The notes: a model not told the origin generated them from the sequence alone. A stretch of DNA of 64,000 nucleotides from Marinomonas pollencensis (GCF_003387375.1 NZ_QUNG01000004.1:124001-188000); one strand, 5' to 3'; counted from the stretch's first letter, positions 40,048 through 48,756 are shown. Numbers and translations: made by a program.

Positions 40048-40078
40048 AGCCAGCATGTTTCTCATGCTGGCTTTTTTA
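40048..40078 (+). terminator. Terminator after dapA
   Basis: AGCCAGCATG (40048-40057) pairs with CATGCTGGCT (40063-40072) around a 5-base loop and is followed by TTTTT. Confidence 0.93.
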
Positions 40079-40200
40079 TACTCAGAAAAAGGCACTTTTC
40101 GTCATCAAATATTGCTAAAGTATCTGCTTAGGAAAAGGGGTTCCCCTAGACACTGAACCAAGATAACGTCGATTACATGATGTATTGCAAGGAGAGTTGG

Positions 40201-40884
40201 ATGGCTAAAGTACACTTTGTTGGTGGTGAAAAAGGCGGTGTTGGAAAATCCATGACCGCACGTGTGTTAGCTCAATATTACATTGATCACGAACGTCCTT
40301 TTATTGGCTTCGATTGTGATTCTTCCCATGGGACTTTTTCACGTTTTTATCAAGACTACTCTTCACCGATTATTATGGGTGAGGAAGACAGCCTAGATGG
40401 CATGTTAGCCGCTATTGAAGCCTACCCTGAAAGAGATCTCATTATTGACCTAGCCGCACAAGCTGCCCAGCCACTTGGCGTCTGGATTGAAGAAACCGAC
40501 GTTTTTGGTCTGCTCGATGAACTGGGCTATCAAGTCTGTTTATGGCATGTCATGGACGATGGGGCAGACTCAGTCCAATTACTTGAGCAATTACTGGAAC
40601 GCTATCAGCAGCCTTCTGTGGACTTTATTGTGCTACAAAATTTAGGCAGAGGAACAGACTTCACCCGCTTCAGAAAATCCGATGGCTATCAAACAGCCCT
40701 AAAAAGGGACGCTTTGATCCTAGAACTGGCCAAGCTGCAAACCAAGCTAACACAAAAAATTGACTTTAATAACAGCAGCTTTTGGTCAGTGGCTAATGAT
40801 CGCAGCATCATGAACATTGCAGAGCGTCAGCGCATGAAAGTCTGGCTACGCAAAGTCTATGAGGAGTTCAATAAAATCGGCTAA
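40201..40884 (+). CDS. Orphan ParA/MinD-type P-loop ATPase
   Basis: A 227-residue SIMIBI-class ATPase. It starts MAKVHFVGGEKGGVGKSMTARV with the deviant Walker A motif KGGVGKS at 11-17, followed by FIGFDCDSSHGTFSRFY as the switch I-like block and a DLIIDLAAQAAQPLG segment as the Walker B/switch II-like block. The rest does not match ParA, MinD or NifH closely; it recalls mobilisation or cargo-positioning ATPases. No ParB or other partner is adjacent. The start at 40201 has AAGGAGAG upstream; the frame is open to 40177. It is flanked by two terminators, so it is monocistronic. Confidence 0.8.
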   Translation: MAKVHFVGGEKGGVGKSMTARVLAQYYIDHERPFIGFDCDSSHGTFSRFYQDYSSPIIMGEEDSLDGMLAAIEAYPERDLIIDLAAQAAQPLGVWIEETDVFGLLDELGYQVCLWHVMDDGADSVQLLEQLLERYQQPSVDFIVLQNLGRGTDFTRFRKSDGYQTALKRDALILELAKLQTKLTQKIDFNNSSFWSVANDRSIMNIAERQRMKVWLRKVYEEFNKIG

Positions 40885-40907
40885 CAGCCTCTTTCTTCAA
40901 AAACTAA

Positions 40908-40940
40908 AAAGCCAAGGATCACACGGTGATCCTTGGCTTT
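40908..40940. terminator. Strong bidirectional terminator
   Basis: A perfect 15-bp stem, AAAGCCAAGGATCAC (40908-40922) and GTGATCCTTGGCTTT (40926-40940), with a 3-base loop. It lies between the ParA-type gene and the convergent oxaloacetate decarboxylase-like gene. Confidence 0.93.
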
Positions 40941-40968
40941 GATAAAACGAACAGCGGCGAAAGAAAAA

Positions 40969-41832
40969 TTATTCCTGCACATCCATGTATTTGTTTGCCC
41001 AAACACGGTTTTCTTCTAATGTGGAGTATCGAGTCGACAGCTCAGACGCATTAAGAGTGCCTTCAGCAATGCCTCGTTGTTCGCGCAAGCAATCGTAAGT
41101 CGCTTTAATGGCAGCAAAATATGCCGCATGGCCGTTTACAATTATACGCACACCATTACCAGCTAGACGCTCGCGGTCATTTAACTCTGGATTTCCGTAA
41201 GAAACCAACATAACAGGGATAGTCAGGTGTTGAGTGATTTGCTCTAAATGATCAAAATCACGAATCCCCACCATACAAATACCATCGACTCCGACCGCTT
41301 GATAAGCTTTAACCCGCGTGATCGTCTCTTCAATCGTTAGCTGGCCTGCATTAGTACGAGCAATAATACTCATCGCAGGATCAATTCGCGCATCCAATGC
41401 GGCTTTTAATTTGCCAACCGCTTCTTCCAGTGGAATCAAATCCGTTGATTTATGACCGTATTTAGCAGGTAACAAAGTATCTTCAATCGTCAACGCCGCG
41501 ACACCAGCACGCTCTAGCTCAGTGATGGTACGAATAACGTTCAAAGCGTTTCCGTAACCGTGATCTGCATCCGCAATAATCGGCAAACGCGCCACACGGC
41601 CAATACGAGTCGCTTGTTCAGTAAACTCACTTAATGTAATCAATGCAAAATCAGGAGCCGCTAACACCTGAAGAGAGGCAACAGAACCGCCTAAGATACC
41701 GACTTCAAAACCAAGGTCTGCAGCAATACGCGCTGACATAGGGTCAAAAGTAGAAGCTGTGTAGTAACATTGATTGCTTGCTAATAAGGCACGAAAGTCA
41801 TTACGTAGGTCGTGCTGGGAAGGTGTTGCCAT
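40969..41832 (-). CDS. Oxaloacetate decarboxylase-like enzyme of the isocitrate lyase/PEP mutase superfamily
   Basis: A 287-residue TIM-barrel enzyme, the same length as Pseudomonas oxaloacetate decarboxylase PA4872, which it resembles by my recollection. Superfamily motifs are [38 protein letters not shown] (metal-binding acids; family DxDxGYG) and [19 protein letters not shown]. The expected reaction is Mg-dependent decarboxylation of oxaloacetate to pyruvate, but related superfamily members cut other C-C bonds, so the substrate is not certain. It has its own transcription unit: a terminator separates it from the F420 operon and a dyad lies in its promoter region. Confidence 0.85.
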   Translation of the reverse strand: MATPSQHDLRNDFRALLASNQCYYTASTFDPMSARIAADLGFEVGILGGSVASLQVLAAPDFALITLSEFTEQATRIGRVARLPIIADADHGYGNALNVIRTITELERAGVAALTIEDTLLPAKYGHKSTDLIPLEEAVGKLKAALDARIDPAMSIIARTNAGQLTIEETITRVKAYQAVGVDGICMVGIRDFDHLEQITQHLTIPVMLVSYGNPELNDRERLAGNGVRIIVNGHAAYFAAIKATYDCLREQRGIAEGTLNASELSTRYSTLEENRVWANKYMDVQE

Positions 41833-41915
41833 GTCTATACTCCTGAAATGTCATTAAATTACATATGACGAATTGGGCGGCATTATACGCCCGTTAGAAT
41901 TAAGCTTCATTATCA

Positions 41916-41933
41916 ACTAACCTCTTGGTTATG
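41916..41933. promoter_or_regulatory. Operator-like dyad upstream of the oxaloacetate decarboxylase-like gene
   Basis: TAACC (41918-41922) and GGTTA (41927-41931) form a dyad with a 4-base spacer (TCTT), 86-99 bases upstream of the start at 41832. It shares the ACC-N4-GGT geometry with the two sites at 48741 and 49868, but the outer bases differ. A GGGCG/CGCCC hairpin lies at 41875-41892, between it and the gene. Confidence 0.4.
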
Positions 41934-42064
41934 TTTTATAACTGAATGGTTACTATAAGTAGCGTGTATAGTGATGTAATTAGCAAAGGTTTCATCAGCA
42001 CTTTGTAAAAAATAAGGGTAAGACAATTAAAACCGTAAACAGCACGCTGGTCAGTGCCATAACG

Positions 42065-42098
42065 CATAAAAAATGGCCAACATAATCGTTGACCATTT
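42065..42098 (-). terminator. Terminator of the F420 operon
   Basis: On the minus strand AAATGG-CAAC pairing (42071-42081 with 42088-42098, one C/A mismatch) is followed by TTTTTT, 26 bases past the stop of the LLM oxidoreductase gene. It separates the F420 operon from the decarboxylase-like gene. Confidence 0.75.
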
Positions 42099-42123
42099 AG
42101 AATGGTGAGCACAACGCTTAGGA

Positions 42124-43131
42124 CTAGTCTTGGTTAAACTTAGGGATAATATGACGGCCATATTGCGCAATAATTTCTTCTTCATCGCCACTGTCTAAGT
42201 AGATATTAAACTGCGTCGTCCCCGCTTCTTCAAGGGCTTTGATTCTGCCAATATGATCTTCCACCGTACCGAGAACACAAAAGCTTTTTACAATGTCTTC
42301 GCTGATAAAGTCTAAGAATGGATTATCGCTTTGTCCGTGCTTTGAATAATCATAGCCTCGACGCTTTTCAATATAATCGGTTAAGCTTTTTGGCACCAAT
42401 CCAGAGTCATTACCGTATTTTTCAACGATATCTGCCACATGATTCCCGACCATAGCGGGGAACCATTTGGTGTGTTCAATACAGTAATCCATGTCGCCAA
42501 AATAGGCTGGGGCAGCGGCCTGTACTTTGAAATTCGACATGTCTCGACCTGCTTCTTTTCCCGCACTAAGCGCTTGGTCCTTAAACCATTTAACCAAGTC
42601 TGGGTCACCAATTTGCAAAATCAAACCGTCGCCAACCTGACCGGCTGTGGCCAAGGCTTTAGGACCGTATGCGCCAATCCAGACTGGTAAATCATAGCCC
42701 GTTGCCCAAGGCAGTTTGACCGGTTCTGGGCATTCGCCATACTCGACTTCTTCACCACGAACCATGGCCTTTACCTTGGTGGTAAATTCAGCCAAGCGAG
42801 CTAAGGTGGCCGGCTTCTTGCCCATCACTCGCATGGAAGAATCCCCTCGCCCCAGTCCAATATCAAAACGACCATTACTTTGATGGGCCAAACTTGCGTA
42901 TAAGCTGGCCGACAATGACCAATCACGGATATTAGGATTGGTCACACAGGGGCCAAAACGCATGGTTTTGGTGTGTTCCATACACATGGCCATTGCTACA
43001 AAAGACTCGCGCCACAAAATGTGTGAATCGTAAAACCAGCAATAGTCGAAACCCGCCGCTTCCGCCTGACGAACCAGATTTCGTGCGCGATCTGGGCTAA
43101 CAAACCCTTTAAAAGTAATACCGAATTCCAT
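42124..43131 (-). CDS. F420-type LLM class oxidoreductase
   Basis: A 335-residue TIM-barrel protein of the luciferase-like monooxygenase (LLM) superfamily. It resembles the F420-dependent subgroup I recall as TIGR03842 (CPS_4043 type). Blocks are MEFGITFKGFVSPDRARNLVRQAEAAGFDYCWFYDSHILWR (1-41), HQSNGRFDIGLGRGDSSMRVMG (the cofactor phosphate-binding region), and PVWIGAYGPKALATAGQVGDGLIL. It is the last gene of the cofGHDCE-npdG operon, 107 bases after npdG, with AGAGGAA upstream. I infer that it uses F420H2 made by its neighbours; the substrate is unknown and may be a pyrimidine ring (see findings). Confidence 0.87.
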   Translation of the reverse strand: MEFGITFKGFVSPDRARNLVRQAEAAGFDYCWFYDSHILWRESFVAMAMCMEHTKTMRFGPCVTNPNIRDWSLSASLYASLAHQSNGRFDIGLGRGDSSMRVMGKKPATLARLAEFTTKVKAMVRGEEVEYGECPEPVKLPWATGYDLPVWIGAYGPKALATAGQVGDGLILQIGDPDLVKWFKDQALSAGKEAGRDMSNFKVQAAAPAYFGDMDYCIEHTKWFPAMVGNHVADIVEKYGNDSGLVPKSLTDYIEKRRGYDYSKHGQSDNPFLDFISEDIVKSFCVLGTVEDHIGRIKALEEAGTTQFNIYLDSGDEEEIIAQYGRHIIPKFNQD

Positions 43132-43238
43132 GATGTGTTCCTCTTATGCTTTTTTAATCGTTTTTTAGCGCTGACTTTTTCGTTCTGAATGACCCCTTGT
43201 GCCCCTGGCGGCGCAGCGAATTGCCGCCCTAGATGGCG

Positions 43239-43928
43239 TTAATGCTCAGGCGGGCAAATAGCAATACCGGCGTGACTGAAAGGCACATCCTTTGAGATAT
43301 TCAAGCGAATCAAAATGGGGGTAATGGCTTCTATACAACGGGCACTTTCTGCTAAGCCTGCGTTGTAGGCCTTGGTGCCCATGGACTCTATCAGCCCAAT
43401 AACAGATTTTTTCGACGCCAAATCATTACCACAAACCAAAATGTCGCAATTAATCGGACGCGATAAATCGTTCAAGGTAATAGCAGACACATTGTGCAGT
43501 GCCCCGACCACGGGAATCGACTCGCCCAATACTATTTGCGCGTGTTCAGTTACCGAGCCAGCGGCAGGCATCTCAACGGCCTTCGGATTACCAGGCGCTA
43601 ATGGCACCACAATATCCACTAAAATTTTTCCCGCTAACAAGGGCTTGAGTGCATCCAAAGTGGCATCATGGGCGCTGTAAGGCACAGACAAGATAACCAT
43701 ACTGTCTGCTGCCTGGGTGGCGGCTTCCATGGATAATCCTGTAATCTCAGCTTGGACGCCACGCTCTGCCAACTGGGCCGTTAACGTTTGGGCCACTTGT
43801 TGCGCTTTAGCAGCGTCACGGGAGCCTAATATTACTTGGGTTCCAGCCATCGCGAGACGCAATGCCAGACCTTTCCCCTGGGGGCCTGTACCACCAATAA
43901 TGGCGACTTTTTCATTCTCTGTGCTCAT
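43239..43928 (-). CDS. npdG: NADPH-dependent F420 reductase
   Basis: A 229-residue Rossmann-fold protein of the F420:NADPH oxidoreductase family (Fno/NpdG). The dinucleotide-binding motif is [21 protein letters not shown] (9-29). [13 protein letters not shown] follows, where the Ser-Arg after strand 2 favours [16 protein letters not shown] and [15 protein letters not shown] are later family blocks. It moves hydride between NADPH and F420, so it would supply F420H2 to the LLM enzyme. It lies 42 bases after cofE. A GC-rich stem (GGCGGC 43207-43212, GCCGCC 43223-43228) lies in the gap to the LLM gene. Confidence 0.92.
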   Translation of the reverse strand: MSTENEKVAIIGGTGPQGKGLALRLAMAGTQVILGSRDAAKAQQVAQTLTAQLAERGVQAEITGLSMEAATQAADSMVILSVPYSAHDATLDALKPLLAGKILVDIVVPLAPGNPKAVEMPAAGSVTEHAQIVLGESIPVVGALHNVSAITLNDLSRPINCDILVCGNDLASKKSVIGLIESMGTKAYNAGLAESARCIEAITPILIRLNISKDVPFSHAGIAICPPEH

Positions 43929-43970
43929 GCTCTTTCCCTTTTCTTAAAGCCGTCTAAATGGGCCTTTTTG

Positions 43971-44744
43971 TTATTTAAAAAGATCTTCGCTTTGCGCCCG
44001 AATAAGATCCTGGCTGCTGCTCTGAGTAATCGGCCAATCAAGGCCACGAAACACAATGACCGGGGCTTTCGCGCTTTTCTCCATTAATAAACCAGACGCC
44101 GCGGCCAACTCATCAGCAAACGCAGGCGCCGTGACACTTAATGGGCGACCAAACGCATCCAACTCACCTTCCATCTTCATCACCGCTGGCACATTAGCCA
44201 GTCCAATGGCCACATTGGTTTGACCTAATCGCCATGGGCGACCAAAGGTATCGCTGATGACAATGCCGATTTCACAGGAAAAGTGGCGGCTAAGACGCTG
44301 ACACAGCCTTTGCGCACTAAGGTCTGGATCTTCCGGCAGTAAAATCAGTTGCCCAGGGTGATCCGCATTGGATTCATCTACGGCAGCATTGGCACAGACA
44401 TAGCCATTTTTGTGCTCTGCAATCAGCACACCTTCTTGCTGATCTGGGCGTTTAACCGCACGCACAATACGCTTGGATTGGGATAAGATAACCTCCACTT
44501 TACGAGCATCTTTATTGACGGTTTTAGCTAACGCCAAGGCATCCGCACTGGGAGTCACTTGAGCTAAGTCGATACAAGCCCCTTCGCTTTTTGACACCAC
44601 TTTATGGGCAATCACTAAAATATCACCGGCCTTTAATACTTTATCCTGCGCTTCCAAAGTGCAGATAATAGAGCCAGCCAAGTCATCCCCTTGTTGGAAA
44701 TCTGGCAAGCCTTCAAGGCGAAACATGGTCATAGAATCAGGCAT
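43971..44744 (-). CDS. cofE: Coenzyme F420-0:L-glutamate ligase
   Basis: GTP-dependent ligase that adds gamma-linked glutamates to F420-0. The 257-residue protein shows CofE blocks: DILVIAHKVVSKSEGACIDL (about 41-60), PDQQEGVLIAEHKNGYVCANAAVDESNA, CEIGIVISDTFGRPWRLGQTNVAIG and GRPLSVTAPAFADELAAASGLLMEKS. It is the stand-alone form: the second (FMN reductase) domain of actinobacterial FbiB is absent. The start at 44744 overlaps the cofC end by 8 bases and has AGGAGCG upstream. Confidence 0.94.
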   Translation of the reverse strand: MPDSMTMFRLEGLPDFQQGDDLAGSIICTLEAQDKVLKAGDILVIAHKVVSKSEGACIDLAQVTPSADALALAKTVNKDARKVEVILSQSKRIVRAVKRPDQQEGVLIAEHKNGYVCANAAVDESNADHPGQLILLPEDPDLSAQRLCQRLSRHFSCEIGIVISDTFGRPWRLGQTNVAIGLANVPAVMKMEGELDAFGRPLSVTAPAFADELAAASGLLMEKSAKAPVIVFRGLDWPITQSSSQDLIRAQSEDLFK

Positions 44745-45396
44745 ATTGGCGCTCCTTTACTGGCCATTTTCGAGTCGTTTCACACCATGGCAAAAAATGC
44801 TCAGCTTGTTGTGTAATGGCCCTATCAAGGTCCTCCCCTTGGTCAATATCTTGTGCTAAATGAGGCAATCTCAGCTGACAAAAAGACAAACCTTGGCGCT
44901 TAGCCGCTTGGGCATGTTGTGCCGCCGAATGGAGACCATAATGAAAACCAATGGCATCAGGTGGAGAACTGACAAGAGCATTGGTGCCTCCATCTTTGGC
45001 TTGTGCAATGACCACTTGCTGTTGTGTGGCGACGGCAAATAGCAGATCAAATTCTTGTTTATCTAACAAAGAAATATCACTTGGCACTATCACCTGATGA
45101 GTAAAGCCTGCTTTTTTTACCCATTGGCATGCCTGCCATAACGCCTCATTTAACCCCTCCTTTCCCTCTTCTCGCAGACCGTGAGCTCCGTAGGACTTAG
45201 CTAATGACAAGACAACACAGGACTGACTGATCACCACGACCTGATGTTGCGGAAAATGCTGCTGAAAAAACGCCAGAGTATTGGCATACAAACTGACCGC
45301 CAATTGCTGTCGCTCGCTCGCCGACAAACATCCCGCCAAACGCTGCTTGGCACAACTGGGAGATTTCATCGGGATCACAATACATAAGTGCGTCAT
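44737..45396 (-). CDS. cofC: CofC-type phospho-acid guanylyltransferase of F420 synthesis
   Basis: Nucleotidyltransferase that activates the three-carbon acid (2-phospholactate in archaea, PEP in mycobacteria, 3-phosphoglycerate in some proteobacteria) with GTP. From the ATG at 45396 it has 219 residues. It starts CIVIPMKSPSCAKQRLAGCLSASERQQLA, the GTP-binding strand and loop, and later has DGGTNALVSSPPDAIGFHYG, the family acceptor-binding signature. Which acid it uses cannot be read. The ATG overlaps the cofD stop (TAATG), and the frame open to 45459 is inside cofD and unsupported. Confidence 0.92.
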   Translation of the reverse strand: MTHLCIVIPMKSPSCAKQRLAGCLSASERQQLAVSLYANTLAFFQQHFPQHQVVVISQSCVVLSLAKSYGAHGLREEGKEGLNEALWQACQWVKKAGFTHQVIVPSDISLLDKQEFDLLFAVATQQQVVIAQAKDGGTNALVSSPPDAIGFHYGLHSAAQHAQAAKRQGLSFCQLRLPHLAQDIDQGEDLDRAITQQAEHFLPWCETTRKWPVKERQYA

Positions 45397-46355
45397 TAAG
45401 CGGCCCTCTGCTTGCGGCGTTGCTGAGCGAAATCCACCGCTCTGGTTAATAAGGCGCATTTGTCTTCACGGGTTTTCATTAGCGTCGGCGTGACCAACAC
45501 ATCCAGCCCCTGATCATGCAACCAAGGCAGATCGCCACGATCTGCTTCATCAATCACCATGGCATCGAGAAAAGAGGAGTAACCTTGATAAATACCTTTC
45601 GAATCGGTGCTAAGGCCCATGCTAGCCAACATTTTATCCGCAGGCCCTTTAACCGTTTTACCTGCAATTAAAGGCGAAATAGCCAGCACATAAGCATTAC
45701 TGTTTTCAATCGCTTGCTGGATCCCTGGGGTTGCTAATATGGCGCCTATACTTACTATTGGGTTACTTGGCGCAATGATAATCAGGTCACTTTTTGCGAT
45801 CTGAAACAGCGCTTCTGAGGTTGCTCGGGCAATATTTGCCCCCTTGTAGTCCACTTCTAACACTTCAGGTTTGCATTGCTCGCGGACGAAATATTGCTGA
45901 AAAGACAACCACCCAGAAGGGGTATTTACTTGTGTTTGCACCACATCATCGGTGGGCAATAAAATCGGCAAGCTCGCCCCGTAACGTTTGGCTAAACGCT
46001 GCACAATATGGCTGGCTCGCACCCCTTGCTTACGTAACTCAGTGCGATAAATATGAGTGGCAAGGTCAAGATCCCCCAGCGTCATCCAAGTATCTTGGCC
46101 GAGTAAGGATAACTCCTCTAATAAGCGATAAGACTCGTTTTTACGCCCCCAACCTCGCTCCCTATCTATCTGATTACCTAGGGAGTAAATTAAGGTATCT
46201 ATGTCTGGTGAAACCCATAACCCATGGAATTCTTCGTCATCGGCAATATTCCCAATCACCTGGGTGTTGGCAGCATAAATACTGGCAGCGAGCCCCTCTG
46301 CAGCCTTTGCACCGCCCACACCACCGGCGAGCAAAGTAATGGTCAAATCAGACAT
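45396..46355 (-). CDS. cofD: CofD-type phospho-acid transferase, F420-0 synthesis
   Basis: Joins the GDP-activated acid to the deazaflavin Fo, giving F420-0. The 319-residue protein carries LLAGGVGGAKAAEGLA (9-24) at the N-terminus, NIADDEEFHGLWVSPDIDTLIYSLGN (36-61, the family NTGDDFELHGLxISPDLDT type block) and IAPSNPIVSIGAILATPGI. It corresponds to FbiA of actinobacteria. Its ATG overlaps the cofH stop by one base and its stop overlaps the cofC start. Confidence 0.95.
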   Translation of the reverse strand: MSDLTITLLAGGVGGAKAAEGLAASIYAANTQVIGNIADDEEFHGLWVSPDIDTLIYSLGNQIDRERGWGRKNESYRLLEELSLLGQDTWMTLGDLDLATHIYRTELRKQGVRASHIVQRLAKRYGASLPILLPTDDVVQTQVNTPSGWLSFQQYFVREQCKPEVLEVDYKGANIARATSEALFQIAKSDLIIIAPSNPIVSIGAILATPGIQQAIENSNAYVLAISPLIAGKTVKGPADKMLASMGLSTDSKGIYQGYSSFLDAMVIDEADRGDLPWLHDQGLDVLVTPTLMKTREDKCALLTRAVDFAQQRRKQRAA

Positions 46356-47569
46356 TAGGCGACTCCTTGAATAGGGATACGCTGCAAACCAGACGTCTCT
46401 AATGCAAAGTGTGCAATGGGGTCATAGAAGGTATTTCGCTGGATCGCCTGCAACCCAGCAGAATGAATGTTGGCGACCATATCCGCTGGCATCACCTCTT
46501 GTCCGTGGGTGGCGCCAGCGGCACGGGAAATGCTCTCATTCATCAGAGTACCACCAAGATCATTGGCGCCAGAGCGCAACATTTTAGCCGCCACGTCAGG
46601 CCCCATCTTGACCCAAGATGCCTGAATATTATCAATATGACCTTGCAGCATTAGCCGTGCAATGGCGTGCATTTTAAAGTGTTCATCTCGGGTTGGACCG
46701 GGACGCACTTGCTCTGGGTTATCGTTATACAAACGGGTTTCATAATGGATAAAACCCAATGGTACAAACTCAGTAAAACCGCCGGTTTCTTTTTGGATAT
46801 CTCGCAATAATTTAAGGTGGTTTGCCCAATGAATCGGCTGATCCACATGGCCATACATAATGGTCGAGGTAGTTTTAACACCTACCGAGTGAGCGGCTTT
46901 TACAATGCGTACCCACTCTTCTGTGGTGAGCTTATTTTTGGTCAATTGCTTGCGGATCTCGGTGTCCAAAATCTCTGCCGCTGTGCCTGGCATAGAGCCA
47001 AGGCCCAATGCTTTTAACTCCGCTAGAAATACCTCGGGGGTAAGGCGTGCTTTTTTACAGCCGTACCAGATTTCAAAAGGGGAAAAGGCATGAATATGAA
47101 TTTCAGGCACCCGTTTTTTCACCGCAACAATCAGGTCGCGGTAATAATCCGCATCAATATCTGGGTGCAAACCACCTTGAATACACACTTCTGTAGCACC
47201 ACGCTCCCAGGCTTCTTGTGCCCTGTCTGCCACTTGCTCAACGCTTAAAAACTCTGCCTCTTTATCACCCTTTTGCTTAGCAAAATTACAAAATCGACAG
47301 CCCATATAGCACACATTGGTAAAATTAATATTGCGCGTAATAACATAGCTTCCGGTATTGCCAACCCGTTGCTGTCGCACTTGATCCGCCGTGTCTAACA
47401 CAGCTTGGGCTTCACTTCCTTGGGTTGCAAACAACACACAAGCATCAGCGACTGACAATTCCTCACCTTGCAAGCATTGCGCTAAAATCCGTTCTACTGG
47501 TGTACTGATCGTGTGGTCAATAAAAGTCGATTGACGCATATCTTGATGACTAGGCTGGATAGGATTCAT
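46355..47569 (-). CDS. cofH: Fo synthase subunit 2: ribityl-diaminouracil-tyrosine hydroxyphenyl transferase
   Basis: Radical-SAM enzyme that joins the hydroxybenzyl part of tyrosine to 5-amino-6-ribitylaminouracil. The 404-residue protein has the cluster motif C87-YMG-C91-RF-C94 (NVCYMGCRFCNF), followed by GATEVCIQGGLHPD, the family signature, and MYGHVDQPIHWANHL and ETGGFTEFVPLGFIHYET. It is separate from CofG, as in archaea and cyanobacteria, not fused as in actinobacterial FbiC. ATGA overlap with cofG (4 bases) shows coupled translation. Confidence 0.95.
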   Translation of the reverse strand: MNPIQPSHQDMRQSTFIDHTISTPVERILAQCLQGEELSVADACVLFATQGSEAQAVLDTADQVRQQRVGNTGSYVITRNINFTNVCYMGCRFCNFAKQKGDKEAEFLSVEQVADRAQEAWERGATEVCIQGGLHPDIDADYYRDLIVAVKKRVPEIHIHAFSPFEIWYGCKKARLTPEVFLAELKALGLGSMPGTAAEILDTEIRKQLTKNKLTTEEWVRIVKAAHSVGVKTTSTIMYGHVDQPIHWANHLKLLRDIQKETGGFTEFVPLGFIHYETRLYNDNPEQVRPGPTRDEHFKMHAIARLMLQGHIDNIQASWVKMGPDVAAKMLRSGANDLGGTLMNESISRAAGATHGQEVMPADMVANIHSAGLQAIQRNTFYDPIAHFALETSGLQRIPIQGVA

Positions 47570-48708
47570 GCTAGAACACCTCCTGACTGATGCGATTTAG
47601 GGTAAGCCGATTGCCCAGCTAATAACGCCACTCGATGGGCAAGATCCGGAGTAAGATACGTCTCTTGTTGCTGATAAAAACGATCATAAATCGTTAATCT
47701 CTCAGCCAATGAATAACCTAAACCTTGGCAGGCTTGCGCGACGCTGCTGATTTGTGGCCAGGCTCGTTCTGGGTTAATAAAATCTTTAGTTAGGGGGGAT
47801 ATTCCACCAAAATCATTAATACCGGCGTTGATATAACAACCGTATTCCTGCTCTAAATTAGGCGGGGCTTGAATACTAATTTGCGCAGGCAACAGCAAAC
47901 GAGCAACCGCAATAGTGCGTTTCATATCTTCTAAATCTGGCTCTTGATAAGCCGCCATTAAGGTGCCTTCTTTGGCACGAAAGTTCTGAATGATAACTTC
48001 TTGAATATGCCCATAGGTCAGATGGCGTTCTCGAATTGCCAGCAAGCTATGAATGCGATCTTGCCAGCTTTCTCCGATGCCGATGAGGAGGCCTGTGGTA
48101 AAAGCGATGTCCAATTTTCCCGCTTGCTCAATCGTATCAAGACGGCGTTTTGGCGTTTTATCGGGGCAGGCATAATGGGCCTGTCCCTTCTTCAGTAAAT
48201 CATTGGAGACAGTTTCCAGCATCATTCCCATGCTCGCCGCAACCGGCTTAAGCTGTTTTAGCTCAGCAAAAGACAAGGCGCCCGCATTCACATGGGGTAA
48301 CAATGATGTATTCAAAAGCACGTTCTCACATTGATCATGCAGATAATCTAATGTGCTGCGGTAGCCTAAATTATTGAGTAACTCACGGGCTTTTTGATGC
48401 CTCTCTTCTGGCCGCTCTCCTAAACTAAACAAGGCTTCCTTGCACGCTAACTGCTGTCCCTCATAAGCGGTTTTGAACACTTCTGCTGGGGACATGTAAT
48501 TCGCATAAGGAGAATCAGGCCCCTGCACAAAGGTGCAATAGCCACAGGCATCTCGGCACATATTGGTCAGGGGGATAAACACTTTTTTCGAATAAGTTAA
48601 CTGTTTCCCCCAGTGTGCATCGCGTATTTTCGCCGCTTGCTGACAAAGAGCATATAAGTCTGGTCCAGTAACAAACTCATAAGAAATAGCTTCAGAAACA
48701 GAGATCAT
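47566..48708 (-). CDS. cofG: Fo synthase subunit 1: 7,8-didemethyl-8-hydroxy-5-deazariboflavin synthase
   Basis: Radical-SAM enzyme that closes the deazaflavin ring after CofH. The 380-residue protein carries the cluster motif C51-RDA-C55-GY-C58 (NMCRDACGYCTF), FSLGERPEERHQ, and GINDFGGISPLTKDFINPERAWP near the end, a CofG block. It is the first gene of the operon cofG-cofH-cofD-cofC-cofE-npdG-LLM. GGGAGT lies 6 bases before the ATG, and an operator-like dyad sits 33-48 bases upstream, where it would overlap a promoter. Confidence 0.95.
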   Translation of the reverse strand: MISVSEAISYEFVTGPDLYALCQQAAKIRDAHWGKQLTYSKKVFIPLTNMCRDACGYCTFVQGPDSPYANYMSPAEVFKTAYEGQQLACKEALFSLGERPEERHQKARELLNNLGYRSTLDYLHDQCENVLLNTSLLPHVNAGALSFAELKQLKPVAASMGMMLETVSNDLLKKGQAHYACPDKTPKRRLDTIEQAGKLDIAFTTGLLIGIGESWQDRIHSLLAIRERHLTYGHIQEVIIQNFRAKEGTLMAAYQEPDLEDMKRTIAVARLLLPAQISIQAPPNLEQEYGCYINAGINDFGGISPLTKDFINPERAWPQISSVAQACQGLGYSLAERLTIYDRFYQQQETYLTPDLAHRVALLAGQSAYPKSHQSGGVLA

Positions 48709-48740
48709 ATTTACTCCCGGCCAAATATTGAATGTAGTTT

Positions 48741-48756
48741 TTTACCATTTGGTATA
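48741..48756. promoter_or_regulatory. RutR-like operator upstream of cofG
   Basis: TTTACCATTTGGTATA contains a perfect TACCA-TT-TGGTA dyad. The core ACCANNTGGT is the core of the E. coli RutR site (consensus TTGACCANNTGGTCAA). It lies 33-48 bases before the cofG start and differs by one base in twelve from the site at 49868-49887 before the hydrolase operon. Confidence 0.65.

Noticed and set aside
45794-46339. 181-codon plus-strand open frame opposite cofD
   Set aside because: CofD on the other strand has clear family motifs, and the plus frame has Pro/Arg/His-rich composition typical of antisense shadows.
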